Source: Candidatus Obscuribacterales bacterium (GTDB lineage: Bacteria; Cyanobacteriota; Vampirovibrionia; Obscuribacterales; Obscuribacteraceae). Taken from it: a stretch of DNA of 64,000 nucleotides. The stretch is taken from the NCBI GenBank assembly GCA_019752635.1, contig JAIELX010000046.1:23771-87770 (forward strand), in the 5' to 3' direction. How positions within the stretch are numbered: the stretch's first letter is position 1; every line of letters begins with the position of its first letter. The notes below the pieces were generated by a model. The model ran no database searches. It was given only the letters and a program-made list of their open reading frames with translations, and was not told the origin of the DNA. A program made the translations under genes and the position numbers. Positions 43,498 through 52,888 of this stretch are shown here, in pieces.

Positions 43498-45168
43498 TCA
43501 GAGATATTTTTGCACCGTATTTAGCGCAGCGTTCTTCCACGCGGTTTCCTCAGCGTCGGCGGGATCAGATTTCGTACAAAGTTCTTTGACTTTGGCAAGC
43601 AGCTGCAAGGCTTCCGCGCGTTCTCCATTCGCGGCGAGCACCTGATCGGCATACGTGGCCAGCACCATGGCAGTGCGAATTCTCTCGCGATCGATTGTCA
43701 CCCCTTGCTGATACTCCTGCTCCGCCAGCTGCTCATATCTTGCAGCAGCGGTCTCACGACGGTCAAACCTCGCAATCGAGGCTGCGCGCATAATCAAAAC
43801 GGCTCGACGCGATCCGGCAGTTGCCGGAATTCGGCTCAACGTCTTAAATGCCTTCACGTACATGTACTCTGCCTGCTCCAGGGCGCCGCACAGGCGCAAA
43901 GTCTCAGCAAGTTCGCTATCGGCGCTGGCGGTAGCACGCCCCGTCGATTTAGACTCCTTCATTAGGGAAAACGCTCGCAAGGCATCGATTTTGGCCTGGT
44001 TCAATTTTTTTTGTTGAATATAGAAACGAGCAGTCAACGCCAGCGTCTCGCCCACGTGCTCGTTGTTTTCCCCGTATAGTTTCTCTCGAAGTTTCAATTG
44101 CTTCTTCAGCCAAATTTCGCTGTCCGGACGATTCAACTGGAACGAAAAATTGATTATGCGCTTCAGCAGGCGATCAGTTGTTTCATCATCATCCGCATGC
44201 GCGGCTTCTCTCAGGGCAAGCGCTTTGTTGAGACACTCAAATCCGTCCGGAATTTTTTTCAACCACGCATCGCAGTCGGCCACCCCCATGTAAGCGAGAG
44301 ATAGCGGCAACTCTTTAGGCTGCATTTCCGAAGCCAAGGCAATCGCACGACGATACTCTGCTGCCGCAGCCTCAAACTGTTTCTCTTCTTTGAGCAACCG
44401 CAAAGCCGCCGACATTGAAGCACGCCATTCAGGGAGATTCTGTTCACTGACGCTTTCCTTGTGTTTGCCTGTCGCCTGCAGAATAGTGACGCGCTTCTGC
44501 TGAAGTGATTCGATCAACAGCGGCGTATAACCGTCTTCAGTCCGACCGGACAGCGCAGCATCGCAATACTTCGAAGCTTCACCCCAAGAGCGATTTAACA
44601 TGAGTGCATCAATCAAGGCAGAAACAGCATCAACTTGCTCGTATGAATGTTTGCCGGGGCCGAGCGCATAAAAGGTCGCCACCGCATTTCGCAAAACCTC
44701 AAGCCCTTGCTCATTCTTGTGCAACTGAAGCAAGCATCGCCCCTTGCCAGTCAAGCAGCGCCCGAGATCTTCCAGATAGAGCGATCTGTCGACTGCTTGC
44801 AGCGGCACACGTTTGAGTACCGCATCAATTTCATCGACCGCCTGCGAATACAAGCGCTGCGAGTCCTGAAAATTCTCGTCGTTGTACGCAAGCTCCGCCA
44901 GAGCAGCCAAAGTAGCTACACGCTTGAATTGCGGAAGCCCCGGAACCGATGCGAAACTGAGCGCATCGGAGAAGCACCGCCTTGCTTTCTTGGTCTGATG
45001 CAGACGCGCAAAATACCGCCCGTCCAACATCCCTCGTTCCCACTGACGACCGGCAAAAGAGTTGTCCGCGCCAAAAGGTGCACAGCCTGAAAGAAAAGCA
45101 AAGCAACCGAGCAAAGCAAAGATGCCGGTAACTTTTGTAATTGCTTGCTGATATGATTGGTGGAGCAT
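43498..45168 (-). CDS. TPR-repeat lipoprotein
   Basis: 556 residues from ATG 45168; a longer frame to 45327 precedes a standard lipoprotein signal and is rejected. The signal ends FLSG-Cys29 (lipobox L-S-G-C), followed by Ala-Pro, so it is an exported, lipid-anchored protein. The remainder is TPR-like helices (~40-540), for example RYFARLHQTKKARRCFSDAL and AEYRRAIALASEMQP. No catalytic motif. Likely an envelope scaffold. Its upstream region contains the response-regulator remnant on the opposite strand. Confidence 0.8.
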   Translation of the reverse strand: MLHQSYQQAITKVTGIFALLGCFAFLSGCAPFGADNSFAGRQWERGMLDGRYFARLHQTKKARRCFSDALSFASVPGLPQFKRVATLAALAELAYNDENFQDSQRLYSQAVDEIDAVLKRVPLQAVDRSLYLEDLGRCLTGKGRCLLQLHKNEQGLEVLRNAVATFYALGPGKHSYEQVDAVSALIDALMLNRSWGEASKYCDAALSGRTEDGYTPLLIESLQQKRVTILQATGKHKESVSEQNLPEWRASMSAALRLLKEEKQFEAAAAEYRRAIALASEMQPKELPLSLAYMGVADCDAWLKKIPDGFECLNKALALREAAHADDDETTDRLLKRIINFSFQLNRPDSEIWLKKQLKLREKLYGENNEHVGETLALTARFYIQQKKLNQAKIDALRAFSLMKESKSTGRATASADSELAETLRLCGALEQAEYMYVKAFKTLSRIPATAGSRRAVLIMRAASIARFDRRETAAARYEQLAEQEYQQGVTIDRERIRTAMVLATYADQVLAANGERAEALQLLAKVKELCTKSDPADAEETAWKNAALNTVQKYL

Positions 45169-45191
45169 TCGCAGACAGCTAGAGTTACCAT

Positions 45192-45350
45192 ATGGCGAAG
45201 ATACTGATTGTAGAGGACAACGTTGATCTTTGCAGCAGCGTTTTAGCGTGGCTCGGGCACGAACACCACACCGCCGACGGTGGCCACGGCGGTACCGAAG
45301 GGCATTTCCGCATATCAGCCAGGGCAATCACTTGCAGGTCTCCCCGATAG
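45192..45350 (+). pseudogene. Remnant of a response-regulator receiver domain
   Basis: The frame reads MAKILIVEDNVDLCSSVLAW then LGHEHHTADGG and HGGTEG, a clear receiver-domain start (beta1, acidic pair, alpha1, beta2). It then loses all similarity and stops at TAG 45348-45350 before the phosphoacceptor Asp. Compare the intact regulators in this window, which begin MAKILIVDDE and MAKILLVEDE. The rest of the gene seems deleted, with the junction near 45300. It may be the lost partner of one of the nearby kinases. Confidence 0.7.
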
Positions 45351-45354
45351 TGCA

Positions 45355-45546
45355 ATGAGAACAGCGCTATCTCGCTTTATCTCTATCTCGGCGATCGATG
45401 GTGCAACGATCTGTGTTGCCAGGTTGCAACGAGAATGTTGCTTTGCAGCACTTGGCAAGAAAATCGACGACGATTTCCAACAGTTCCCTGGTCTTATCCC
45501 CTTAAGTGGCTATAATGTAGATGATTTCTTGAAAGCTATGAAATGA
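45355..45546 (+). CDS. Small ORF coupled to the membrane spermidine-synthase-like gene
   Basis: 63 residues from ATG 45355 (the open frame extends back to GTG 45280). It ends FQQFPGLIPLSGYNVDDFLKAMK, and its stop overlaps the next start as ATGA (45543-45546), which implies translational coupling. No family recognised and no ribosome-binding site seen. It follows the receiver-domain remnant by four bases in another frame, so it could be the altered 3' end of a former gene or a genuine small protein. Confidence 0.45.
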   Translation: MRTALSRFISISAIDGATICVARLQRECCFAALGKKIDDDFQQFPGLIPLSGYNVDDFLKAMK

Positions 45547-47681
45547 ACGAAACACCAGCATCGTCGGAATCCAGCTCGCCCGCATCCGTGCCCCCGAGTT
45601 GGCTCAAATTACTATTAATAAGCTTTGCCACGCTGTTTTTTGAAATACTGGTGATTCGTTGGGTCGCGAGCGAGATTCGCATGTTCGGCTACATGAAGAA
45701 CCTGACGCTCATGGCTTGCGTGCTGGGCATGGGTATCGGCTGTTCCGCAATTTCGAAAGACAGCACCCGCTTCAAGAATTCCACAATCGGATTCACAGTT
45801 CTATTTTCGATCCTGTCCACAATACTGGCTTTCGCGCCGAAGATCGGGCTTACCGATATGACGTTCGTGCTCGGAACAGAAGTCTACAACTGGCAATTTA
45901 CGGTCAACTCAGTTACCGCCCTGTTTACCAACATTATCTGCCTCGCATCCGTCTTTCTGCTCGTGGTCGCAATCTTTGATTTTCTTGGGCAAGAACTCGG
46001 AAAGCAAATCAGCGCTTTTCCGCCGCTCAAAGGCTACGGCATAAATTTGGCCGGGAGCCTGGCAGGCGTGCTGGCATTTTCGCTGATGTCCTTTCTCGGC
46101 GCCTCTCCCACAATCTGGTGCATTATTGGATTGGCAAGCATAGCGATTTTTTGCGCCACGAAAAAACAATCAGCAATCTTTTCAGTGCTCTCACTGTGTG
46201 TGGTTGCACTCGCGCAATTCTCAGTTGCGGGAAGCACCTGGACACCTTACTACAGGATTGACCTGCGCCCGTTGCACTTCTGGTACAACAACGGCGCAAA
46301 AATAGACGTGCCCTACGAATTAGGCACCATTATTGAAGTTAACCACACGATGCACCAGGCACCGTTCAATTTTTCCAAAGAGTTCTTCAAGCTTCATCCC
46401 GAGCTGTATGACAGCAATGACTACTTTACGTATAACTTGCCCTACGAAGCGCAACCGAAATTAGAGAATGCATTGATTCTCGGCGCAGGATCCGGAAACG
46501 ACGTCGCTGTCTGTCTGCAGCACCAGCCTCAAACAATCGATGCAGTCGAGATTGACCCGGGCATTTTGCAACTGGGCCGACGAATTCATCCGATGAAGCC
46601 TTATGATGATCTGCGTGTGCAGCCGCACATAAATGACGCGCGTGCTTACCTTGCATCGGACAAGAAAAAATATGATGTGATTGTGTTCGCGTATCTCGAT
46701 TCACAAACGGCCCTCTCCACGCTGTCTTCACTTCGCCTGGATAACTATCTCTACACCACTGAAGCGCTGGAAAGTGCTACCAAGCATCTGAAGGACAACG
46801 GCATCGCTTCTTTGAGTTTCTCAGCGCAACCCATTTGGTTACAGGCGCGACTCTACCAAATGGCAAAATCAGTTTATGGCGGCAAAGAACCACTATTGCT
46901 CCGTACTGGATTCCACGGCAACGGCTCATTAGCTATTCTCTGGGGACCGGGGCTGGAAGCGGTGAGAGGCGACCTGTCCGCGAAATACAAGGACAAAGTT
47001 ATTAGCCCCACCGAATACGCGACGCCAGTCGAACTGCCGACCGACGACTGGCCGTTCCTCTATCAGAAAGAACGCAACCTCCCCATGGTCTACATCGCGA
47101 TGCTTACAAGCGTGCTGCTGATGTCCTCCTGGCTGGTATTCAGCCGGTTCCGATTGAAGACCGCAGAACTGGCAGGCAACCTTCAGTTTTTCTTTCTGGG
47201 CGCCGGATTTCTGTTGCTCGAAACGCGCGGCATGCTGGCGGTGGCAGCACTGTTTGGTTCCACATGGATTGTCAATTCCATAGTAATAGGCATTTTGCTT
47301 TCAATGGCTCTGCTTTCCAACTGGCTCGTAAACCGTTATCAAAACAAACTTTCAGAGACCCCGGGTTATGTCGGTCTGCTCATCACACTGGCGGTTAACT
47401 ACCTGATTCCTCTTTCCAGCTTCGCAGGAGAGGCCTTCGCCATGCGCGCACTGGTTGCGTTTGCGCTGATCGGCTCACCATTCCTATTTACCGGAATCAT
47501 ATTCTCAGGAGCGTTTGCGCGAGCAGAGAAACCACAGGTCGCGCTGGGAATGAATATTCTCGGTGCCATTCTTGGCGGTTGCCTGGAGTACTTCTCAACT
47601 GTGGTTGGAACGACGTCGCTCACGCTTATTGCAGCAGCAATTTACGCAGTCTCAATGCTTGTCCGCAAGCGCCAGGCATGA
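45543..47681 (+). CDS. Membrane protein with spermidine-synthase-like methyltransferase-fold domain
   Basis: 712 residues. About seven N-terminal membrane segments (~20-225), then a soluble Rossmann domain (~310-470) with ALILGAGSGNDVA, DAVEIDPGILQLGR and DVIVFAYLDSQTALS, as in spermidine synthases and related aminopropyl/methyltransferases. About six C-terminal membrane segments (~515-705) follow. This TM-synthase-TM layout is seen in bacterial fused MFS/spermidine-synthase proteins whose product is not established. A cytoplasmic-membrane location is certain from the hydrophobic segments; substrate unknown. Start overlaps the small ORF upstream by four bases. Confidence 0.85.
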   Translation: MNETPASSESSSPASVPPSWLKLLLISFATLFFEILVIRWVASEIRMFGYMKNLTLMACVLGMGIGCSAISKDSTRFKNSTIGFTVLFSILSTILAFAPKIGLTDMTFVLGTEVYNWQFTVNSVTALFTNIICLASVFLLVVAIFDFLGQELGKQISAFPPLKGYGINLAGSLAGVLAFSLMSFLGASPTIWCIIGLASIAIFCATKKQSAIFSVLSLCVVALAQFSVAGSTWTPYYRIDLRPLHFWYNNGAKIDVPYELGTIIEVNHTMHQAPFNFSKEFFKLHPELYDSNDYFTYNLPYEAQPKLENALILGAGSGNDVAVCLQHQPQTIDAVEIDPGILQLGRRIHPMKPYDDLRVQPHINDARAYLASDKKKYDVIVFAYLDSQTALSTLSSLRLDNYLYTTEALESATKHLKDNGIASLSFSAQPIWLQARLYQMAKSVYGGKEPLLLRTGFHGNGSLAILWGPGLEAVRGDLSAKYKDKVISPTEYATPVELPTDDWPFLYQKERNLPMVYIAMLTSVLLMSSWLVFSRFRLKTAELAGNLQFFFLGAGFLLLETRGMLAVAALFGSTWIVNSIVIGILLSMALLSNWLVNRYQNKLSETPGYVGLLITLAVNYLIPLSSFAGEAFAMRALVAFALIGSPFLFTGIIFSGAFARAEKPQVALGMNILGAILGGCLEYFSTVVGTTSLTLIAAAIYAVSMLVRKRQA

Positions 47682-47704
47682 CGCCGGTATTTCTACAAGC
47701 AATT

Positions 47705-49159
47705 TTAGGATTTTGGTGGCGGGGTTAAAGGAATGAGCATCCAGAAGTCGCTTCCTTTGCCTTCTTCACTGTCAACACCAATTGTACCACCATGCGCTTC
47801 GACGAAAGATTTGCAGATCGACAAGCCCAAACCGGTGCCCTTGCCTCGCATTCCGTCTTCTGATTTCACTTGCTGATACCGCTCAAATATCTTGTCGCGA
47901 AACTCAGCAGGAACGCCTCGCCCCTGGTCTTTCACCGAGAGCCGAAGATTGCCGTTTTGCACTACGCCGGAAAGAGTAATTGTCGAATCAGGCGGCGAGA
48001 ATTTGATGGAGTTGGAGACCAAATTGATCAAAACTTGCGCCAGACGATCCGGATCAGCAGTAAAGACAATATCAGTATCCTCTATGTCAATCACGATATT
48101 GTTTTGATCGGCCATCATCACAACGGCGTCGCGCGCGCGCTCGAATAGCTCCTCAAGAACTACCTTTCGAGGCACAATCACAATATTGCCGGATTCGGCC
48201 TTCTCAATATCCAACAAGTCATTAATCAGCGTGATCAATGCACGAGTATTGTTTTCCGCAAGAGCCACAGTCTTTGACGCCCTTGGCGAAAGTTCCCCCA
48301 TAACCCCTTCAGAAAGCAGTGTCAGAGCGCCTTGCACAGAAGTGAGCGGAGCGCGCAAGTCGTGACTGACAATCGCAAGCAATTCTGCTTTTCTCTTCGC
48401 GGCTTCTTCAAGTGACTCAGCCATGTCATGAAAAACGTGGTCCAAGTGAGCAATTTCATCATCGCCGGATTGCCGATCGTGCAGAGCCTTGCGCTTAGAC
48501 AACCGCAAAGTGTTTTCCACTATTACCAGCAAGCGTTTAGTGGTGTTGCGGTTGAACGTCACAGCCAAAATGACAGCCAGCACTATGCTAAGCGCGACGC
48601 CACCAATCAGCCATTGGCTGATCATATTACGCGCGCGCTCCTCCAGGTGGGGGTCGACGTGCTCCGTCTCTTTCATCTGTTTGATGAAATCACTCAGATG
48701 ATTAACCATGCCCGCAGTGACAACCAGAACACGTTGATCAGCTTTGCTATCGTCTCCCGTGAAGTTGTAACCCATTTTTGTGCGCGCTTTTGTCATCAAG
48801 CGAAGAGCTTCGTTGCTCGCTTGCTCAATCTCCGCAATCGCCACCGCCTTGTTCGGACTATCGCGAAGCATGAGTTTGATGCTTCGTAGTTTCTCGGGTA
48901 TAGACTCCACCAACTTATCGAACCGCTGAAGCATGAGCTCTTCACCGGTTAACTTGTAAGTGTAGAGCACCATTCCTGCGCGCAGGAAATCATTCATTAG
49001 CACATTGCATTCCGAGTTGATGTCGCGCCAATGGCGTTCGACGCGCACGGCGTGCTCAGCTTTCTGTTGGAGATCTGCCAGAATGGCGACAAATCCAATC
49101 ATGAAAACGATCGGTATCGTGACCAACAGCAAGACTTTGTGAGCAAGCTTGAGATTCAA
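47705..49159 (-). CDS. Sensor histidine kinase (4-helix sensor, HAMP)
   Basis: 484 residues from TTG 49159, chosen because GGGTGG lies six bases upstream and because the paralogue at 54727 starts alike (LNL...); ATG 49183 is an alternative. TM1 (~8-28), a ~150-residue extracytoplasmic helical sensor, TM2 (~183-203), and HAMP follow. HisKA has phosphoacceptor His266 (IVSHDLRAPLTSV), then HATPase_c (N box LINLVSNSIKFSP, G1 DQGRGVP, G2 GKGTGLGLSICKSF). No response regulator is adjacent on its strand; an intact one lies 2.9 kb away and a broken one 2.5 kb downstream. Divergent from the TPR gene at 49310. Confidence 0.92.
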   Translation of the reverse strand: MNLKLAHKVLLLVTIPIVFMIGFVAILADLQQKAEHAVRVERHWRDINSECNVLMNDFLRAGMVLYTYKLTGEELMLQRFDKLVESIPEKLRSIKLMLRDSPNKAVAIAEIEQASNEALRLMTKARTKMGYNFTGDDSKADQRVLVVTAGMVNHLSDFIKQMKETEHVDPHLEERARNMISQWLIGGVALSIVLAVILAVTFNRNTTKRLLVIVENTLRLSKRKALHDRQSGDDEIAHLDHVFHDMAESLEEAAKRKAELLAIVSHDLRAPLTSVQGALTLLSEGVMGELSPRASKTVALAENNTRALITLINDLLDIEKAESGNIVIVPRKVVLEELFERARDAVVMMADQNNIVIDIEDTDIVFTADPDRLAQVLINLVSNSIKFSPPDSTITLSGVVQNGNLRLSVKDQGRGVPAEFRDKIFERYQQVKSEDGMRGKGTGLGLSICKSFVEAHGGTIGVDSEEGKGSDFWMLIPLTPPPKS

Positions 49160-49309
49160 CAGGCACCACCCTAAGCATGACATGAAGATAGCACACAAAC
49201 TGCTCAATGATAACCGTGCATCCTGCAAAGGAAAGCAGCACAGGTCAAAGCTGCTGTATGATCATAAATCTCCGGGCGGGTTCCTGTTTTCCTCAAAACG
49301 CTCAAGTTT

Positions 49310-52045
49310 ATGAAACCAAGTCGCATCAGAAACGCAAAAGTGAGCGCAGTAGGCGCAGCAGGACTAGTGGCGGGCTTGTTGTTCACAGTGCTTCGACCAT
49401 GCGGCGACTTGACTTCCAGTGTCCCTGGTATCGCTTACGCAGCGAACAAAGTGCCTATCGGTATCGCAAGCCCGAAAGAGCTCCTAAAGAATGGGCAAGT
49501 GCTGGAACTTTCCGGTCAAAGTCACAAAGATGAAGCGACAACATCATTTGAGGATCAACTCGCGCGCGCGCATGCCCACTTTCTAATTGGGCAACAGTGG
49601 AAAGCGCGCCAGTTCTATATGAACGCGGCAAAGTCAGGTCGCGGTGCCGAACGTTCAATAGCGGACGCCTGGTCCACATTGTGCGAAGGACAAACAGAGA
49701 AAGCATCTACATTGTCGCTAGCATCGATCAGTCGCAACAGACGTGAAAGTCTTTACCTCTCCGCCTCGATTGCCATAGCGCAAAAACGCTTTGCGTCGGC
49801 CTTGCGAACGTGTCAGTCCCTGCTCAAAGAAGCGCCAGAAGAGTTCTTAGGGCACGCCCTGCTTTGTGAAATCTACTTAGAGACGGGCGCAACGAGTGCG
49901 GCGACTAAGAGCGCTGACACCATGATCAAAACCTTTCCAAAATCTGCGTACAGCTATCTGTGTTTGTCCAAAGCTTTAGCAGCATACCGCGACTATGACA
50001 AAGCGCTTGATGCTGCGACGACAGGGCTCAAACTTTATCCCGCAAGCATTGAGCTTCTTGCACAAGAATTTTACTGCAAACGAAATTCTTCGCATCCCTC
50101 ATCGCTGGCTAAGGCGTTGGCACCATTGAACGACTCTATTAAAAGGGAGCAAAACAACGGCTACACGCACCTGCTGAAAGCGGAAGCACTTCGGCAGGTT
50201 AAGGAAGTCGGTTTGGCTCGCAAAGCGTACGAAGATTCAGTCCGCGCAGCGGACAAAGACCCTTTTCTATTGCTTCGCGCTGCGGATTTCTACCTGGTTG
50301 AGTACGGCAATATTGTTAGAGCGAAGGCATTGTTGGATACAGCGGCAAAACTATGCCCCGGGTCCGAAATTCTGTCCATCTGTCAAGCGAATCTCGCTCA
50401 ACAATCCTTGAACCGAGCCAGTGCAATCAAGCTCTTGCGTGACGCAAAAGAAAGAAGTCCGCACAACCTGGGACTATTCCTTGAAGAGATAAAGATACAG
50501 AGCGATCGAGCCGCATCGCAGGAAGTAGCGAGCCTGATCACCCGCGCCGGTGCAGTCGATCCACAAAACCCCTTAATTGGTTCACTCCAGGCCGATAGCA
50601 AGACTATCACCAAGATTTTCGACGCGGGATTCGATAGTTTCGCCTTGCGACAGGCAAGAGGGCTGGCGCTGGCGAACGCAGGACACCATGCGCAGGCCGA
50701 AGATGACTTCGCCTGGTCATTTGCCTGCGATCCATCAAGTGAGGAAAATCGCCTCTATGAGCTTTCGGACTCAGCATTAAGGCATATGCCAAGATTATTC
50801 GATAAAACACAAGCACTACGACCACGCCCCGAACATGCCCTGACCCTAGGGAACTATTGCTGGCGCGTTGGCGCGCCGGATTTCAATCGAACTCTCAACA
50901 AAGGCTTGCAGCTCTGCACGACTCCATCGCAATACTTGCGATACATCAATCTCTTTAGTTGGCTCCAAAACTTCGACAAAGTTGAATCAACCGCTCGCCA
51001 AGGATTAAAGCTGGACAAAACAGATGATCGGTTGCTGCTTTCACTAGCGGAGGCGCGCGAAAGAAAAGGAGCCCTGTCCGATGCCGAAAAGCTCACACGT
51101 GAGGCTATCGCGCTCGCGCCGGGGCGCGCCGAACCCCGCTATCTGCTGGGGCGCATTCTCGAAAAGCAAGATCGATCGACCGAAGCAGAGCAATCATTCA
51201 AGCAGGCCCTGACAATGGACCCGGATAATATTGGAGCGATCGGACAATACGTCGGATTCCTGCATCGCCAGCACAGACGCCAGGAAGCATACAATCTCAG
51301 CCGGAGCGCATATGAGCGATGCTTCGGCAATTCAGCCTTGCTGGGAGTGCTAATCTGGCAAGAAGAATCGAAAGCGAAAAAGCTAGCACTGGCGAATGCA
51401 CTCATCGAATTGGCACCCAAGAGTTCGGAGGGATACTTGGTGGCATTCGATTACCATAGGTCCGGGAAAGCCTATACAGAATGTCGTCGCTTGCTCGACC
51501 GCATGCAAACTCTTCAGATAGGCGGAAATCAGAAGATCTTGAGAGAAGGTGCCCTTGCGATTGAGGACGGCAAGTACGCTATTGCGGTCACCTTGCTCTC
51601 CGCAATAGCGAATGATCAGTCTGTAAGAAGTGCTGCATTGAAGGAACGAGCATACGCTTTTTACAAGCTGCACAAACTTACAGATTCGATAGCAGATTTA
51701 GACCAACTGATTCCGCTTCTTGCTGAAGATAAAAGCCAGTTGCAGAGATCCTTCCAGACGCGCGGAAAACTACATTTTGAATCTAACAATTATGAAAGTG
51801 CAGTCCGCGACTTTACCGAATCAGTGAAACTTACAAAGTTTCCGGGAATTGATTACGTACGACGAGCAGAAGCGTACTATAAGTGGGGCAAGTTAAAGGA
51901 AGCAGATGATGACCTTAAACGGGTGCTGCGGCTAGAACCTGCATACAGCAAGGCGCATCAATTGAGAAGTACTGTACTCAGAGCCATGGGCAAGGTTGAA
52001 GAAGCGAAGAAGGAAGAAGACCGAGCCCGCTTGTTTGCGGAATAG
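49310..52045 (+). CDS. Large exported TPR protein
   Basis: 911 residues from ATG 49310. The N-terminus has a basic stretch and hydrophobic segment (~12-28), with possible cleavage near AYA-AN (~45). The rest is TPR helices, clearest at ~565-650 (AEKLTREAIALAPGRAEPRY, AEQSFKQALTMDPDN) and ~825-900 (NYESAVRDFTESVKL). It ends 15 bases before the response regulator gene, so they are likely co-transcribed. An envelope TPR scaffold paired with a regulator suggests it senses or assembles something reported to that system; that is inference. Confidence 0.82.
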   Translation: MKPSRIRNAKVSAVGAAGLVAGLLFTVLRPCGDLTSSVPGIAYAANKVPIGIASPKELLKNGQVLELSGQSHKDEATTSFEDQLARAHAHFLIGQQWKARQFYMNAAKSGRGAERSIADAWSTLCEGQTEKASTLSLASISRNRRESLYLSASIAIAQKRFASALRTCQSLLKEAPEEFLGHALLCEIYLETGATSAATKSADTMIKTFPKSAYSYLCLSKALAAYRDYDKALDAATTGLKLYPASIELLAQEFYCKRNSSHPSSLAKALAPLNDSIKREQNNGYTHLLKAEALRQVKEVGLARKAYEDSVRAADKDPFLLLRAADFYLVEYGNIVRAKALLDTAAKLCPGSEILSICQANLAQQSLNRASAIKLLRDAKERSPHNLGLFLEEIKIQSDRAASQEVASLITRAGAVDPQNPLIGSLQADSKTITKIFDAGFDSFALRQARGLALANAGHHAQAEDDFAWSFACDPSSEENRLYELSDSALRHMPRLFDKTQALRPRPEHALTLGNYCWRVGAPDFNRTLNKGLQLCTTPSQYLRYINLFSWLQNFDKVESTARQGLKLDKTDDRLLLSLAEARERKGALSDAEKLTREAIALAPGRAEPRYLLGRILEKQDRSTEAEQSFKQALTMDPDNIGAIGQYVGFLHRQHRRQEAYNLSRSAYERCFGNSALLGVLIWQEESKAKKLALANALIELAPKSSEGYLVAFDYHRSGKAYTECRRLLDRMQTLQIGGNQKILREGALAIEDGKYAIAVTLLSAIANDQSVRSAALKERAYAFYKLHKLTDSIADLDQLIPLLAEDKSQLQRSFQTRGKLHFESNNYESAVRDFTESVKLTKFPGIDYVRRAEAYYKWGKLKEADDDLKRVLRLEPAYSKAHQLRSTVLRAMGKVEEAKKEEDRARLFAE

Positions 52046-52060
52046 ACCGAGGGGAAAAGC

Positions 52061-52732
52061 TTGGCGAAGATTTTACTAGTTGAAGATGAGCAAGCTCTGT
52101 CCGATATGGTGGCAGATTTTCTTGGCGACTGCGGACACACCATCGAGCAAGTCTTCACCGGAAGCGAAGCGCTTGATCGCTTGAAACTCTACAGCTACGA
52201 CTTAGTGATAATGGATTGGGAACTGCCAGGGATGACCGGTGTAAACGTCACGCGGCAGTATCGACAATCGAATGGACAAACCCCCGTTCTATTCTTAACA
52301 GGAAAGAAAGAACTCTCCGACAAAATCGAGGGCTTCAACACGGGCGCAGATGATTACCTGACAAAGCCATTTCAAGCGCCGGAGCTACAGGTTCGAGTGC
52401 AAGCTCTCCTTCGGCGTCCCAAGGTTTTGGTAGCGGATGTGATTCAGTACCGCCATCTGGAAATCGATACGGCATCCAGCAAAGTACTTAAGAAAGGAAC
52501 CGAGGTGAAGGTTCTACCGAAAGAGTTTGCTCTGCTCACATTTTTGATTAAGAATCGCGGGCATGTATTCGATCACACAGCGATTCTGGACAAGGTCTGG
52601 TCATCCGAATCAGATGCAACATCAGAAGCGATCATGACCTGTGTAAAACGATTGCGAAAGAAACTCGATATTGAGGGCGAGCCGTCAATCATCACTACCG
52701 TGCACGGAGTCGGCTACAGGGCCGATGGTTAA
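52061..52732 (+). CDS. OmpR-family response regulator
   Basis: 223 residues, TTG 52061 with GAGGGGA upstream. Receiver with Asp9/Glu8, phosphoacceptor Asp52 (VIMDWELPGM), Thr in FLTGKK and Lys in YLTKPF. The winged helix (~128-222) shows EFALLTFLIKNRG, IMTCVKRLRKKLD and TTVHGVGYRADG. It lies between two paralogous kinases: one divergent upstream beyond the TPR gene and one convergent downstream. Either could be the partner. A GC-rich hairpin with T6 follows. Confidence 0.93.
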   Translation: MAKILLVEDEQALSDMVADFLGDCGHTIEQVFTGSEALDRLKLYSYDLVIMDWELPGMTGVNVTRQYRQSNGQTPVLFLTGKKELSDKIEGFNTGADDYLTKPFQAPELQVRVQALLRRPKVLVADVIQYRHLEIDTASSKVLKKGTEVKVLPKEFALLTFLIKNRGHVFDHTAILDKVWSSESDATSEAIMTCVKRLRKKLDIEGEPSIITTVHGVGYRADG

Positions 52733-52786
52733 CCACGCACACCGAAAAGCGACTCTCGTCAACTGACAAGAGCCGCTTCGAGCGAG

Positions 52787-52820
52787 GGGGAGACTCGCCC
52801 CCGGGGGGCAGCTATTTTTT
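52787..52820 (+). terminator. GC-rich hairpin with T-run after the response regulator
   Basis: ggggg (52787-52791) can pair with the following ccccc, or the gccccc/ggggggc inverted repeat (about 52797-52809) can fold; both are followed by agctatttttt (T6 at 52815-52820). Located between the convergent regulator and kinase genes. Confidence 0.55.
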
Positions 52821-52888
52821 GCTAACTTGCTTTAGACAGATAATAAGTTCAATTTCTGGCAGATTCCCGGCAGGCAGAAACAGCTGGA

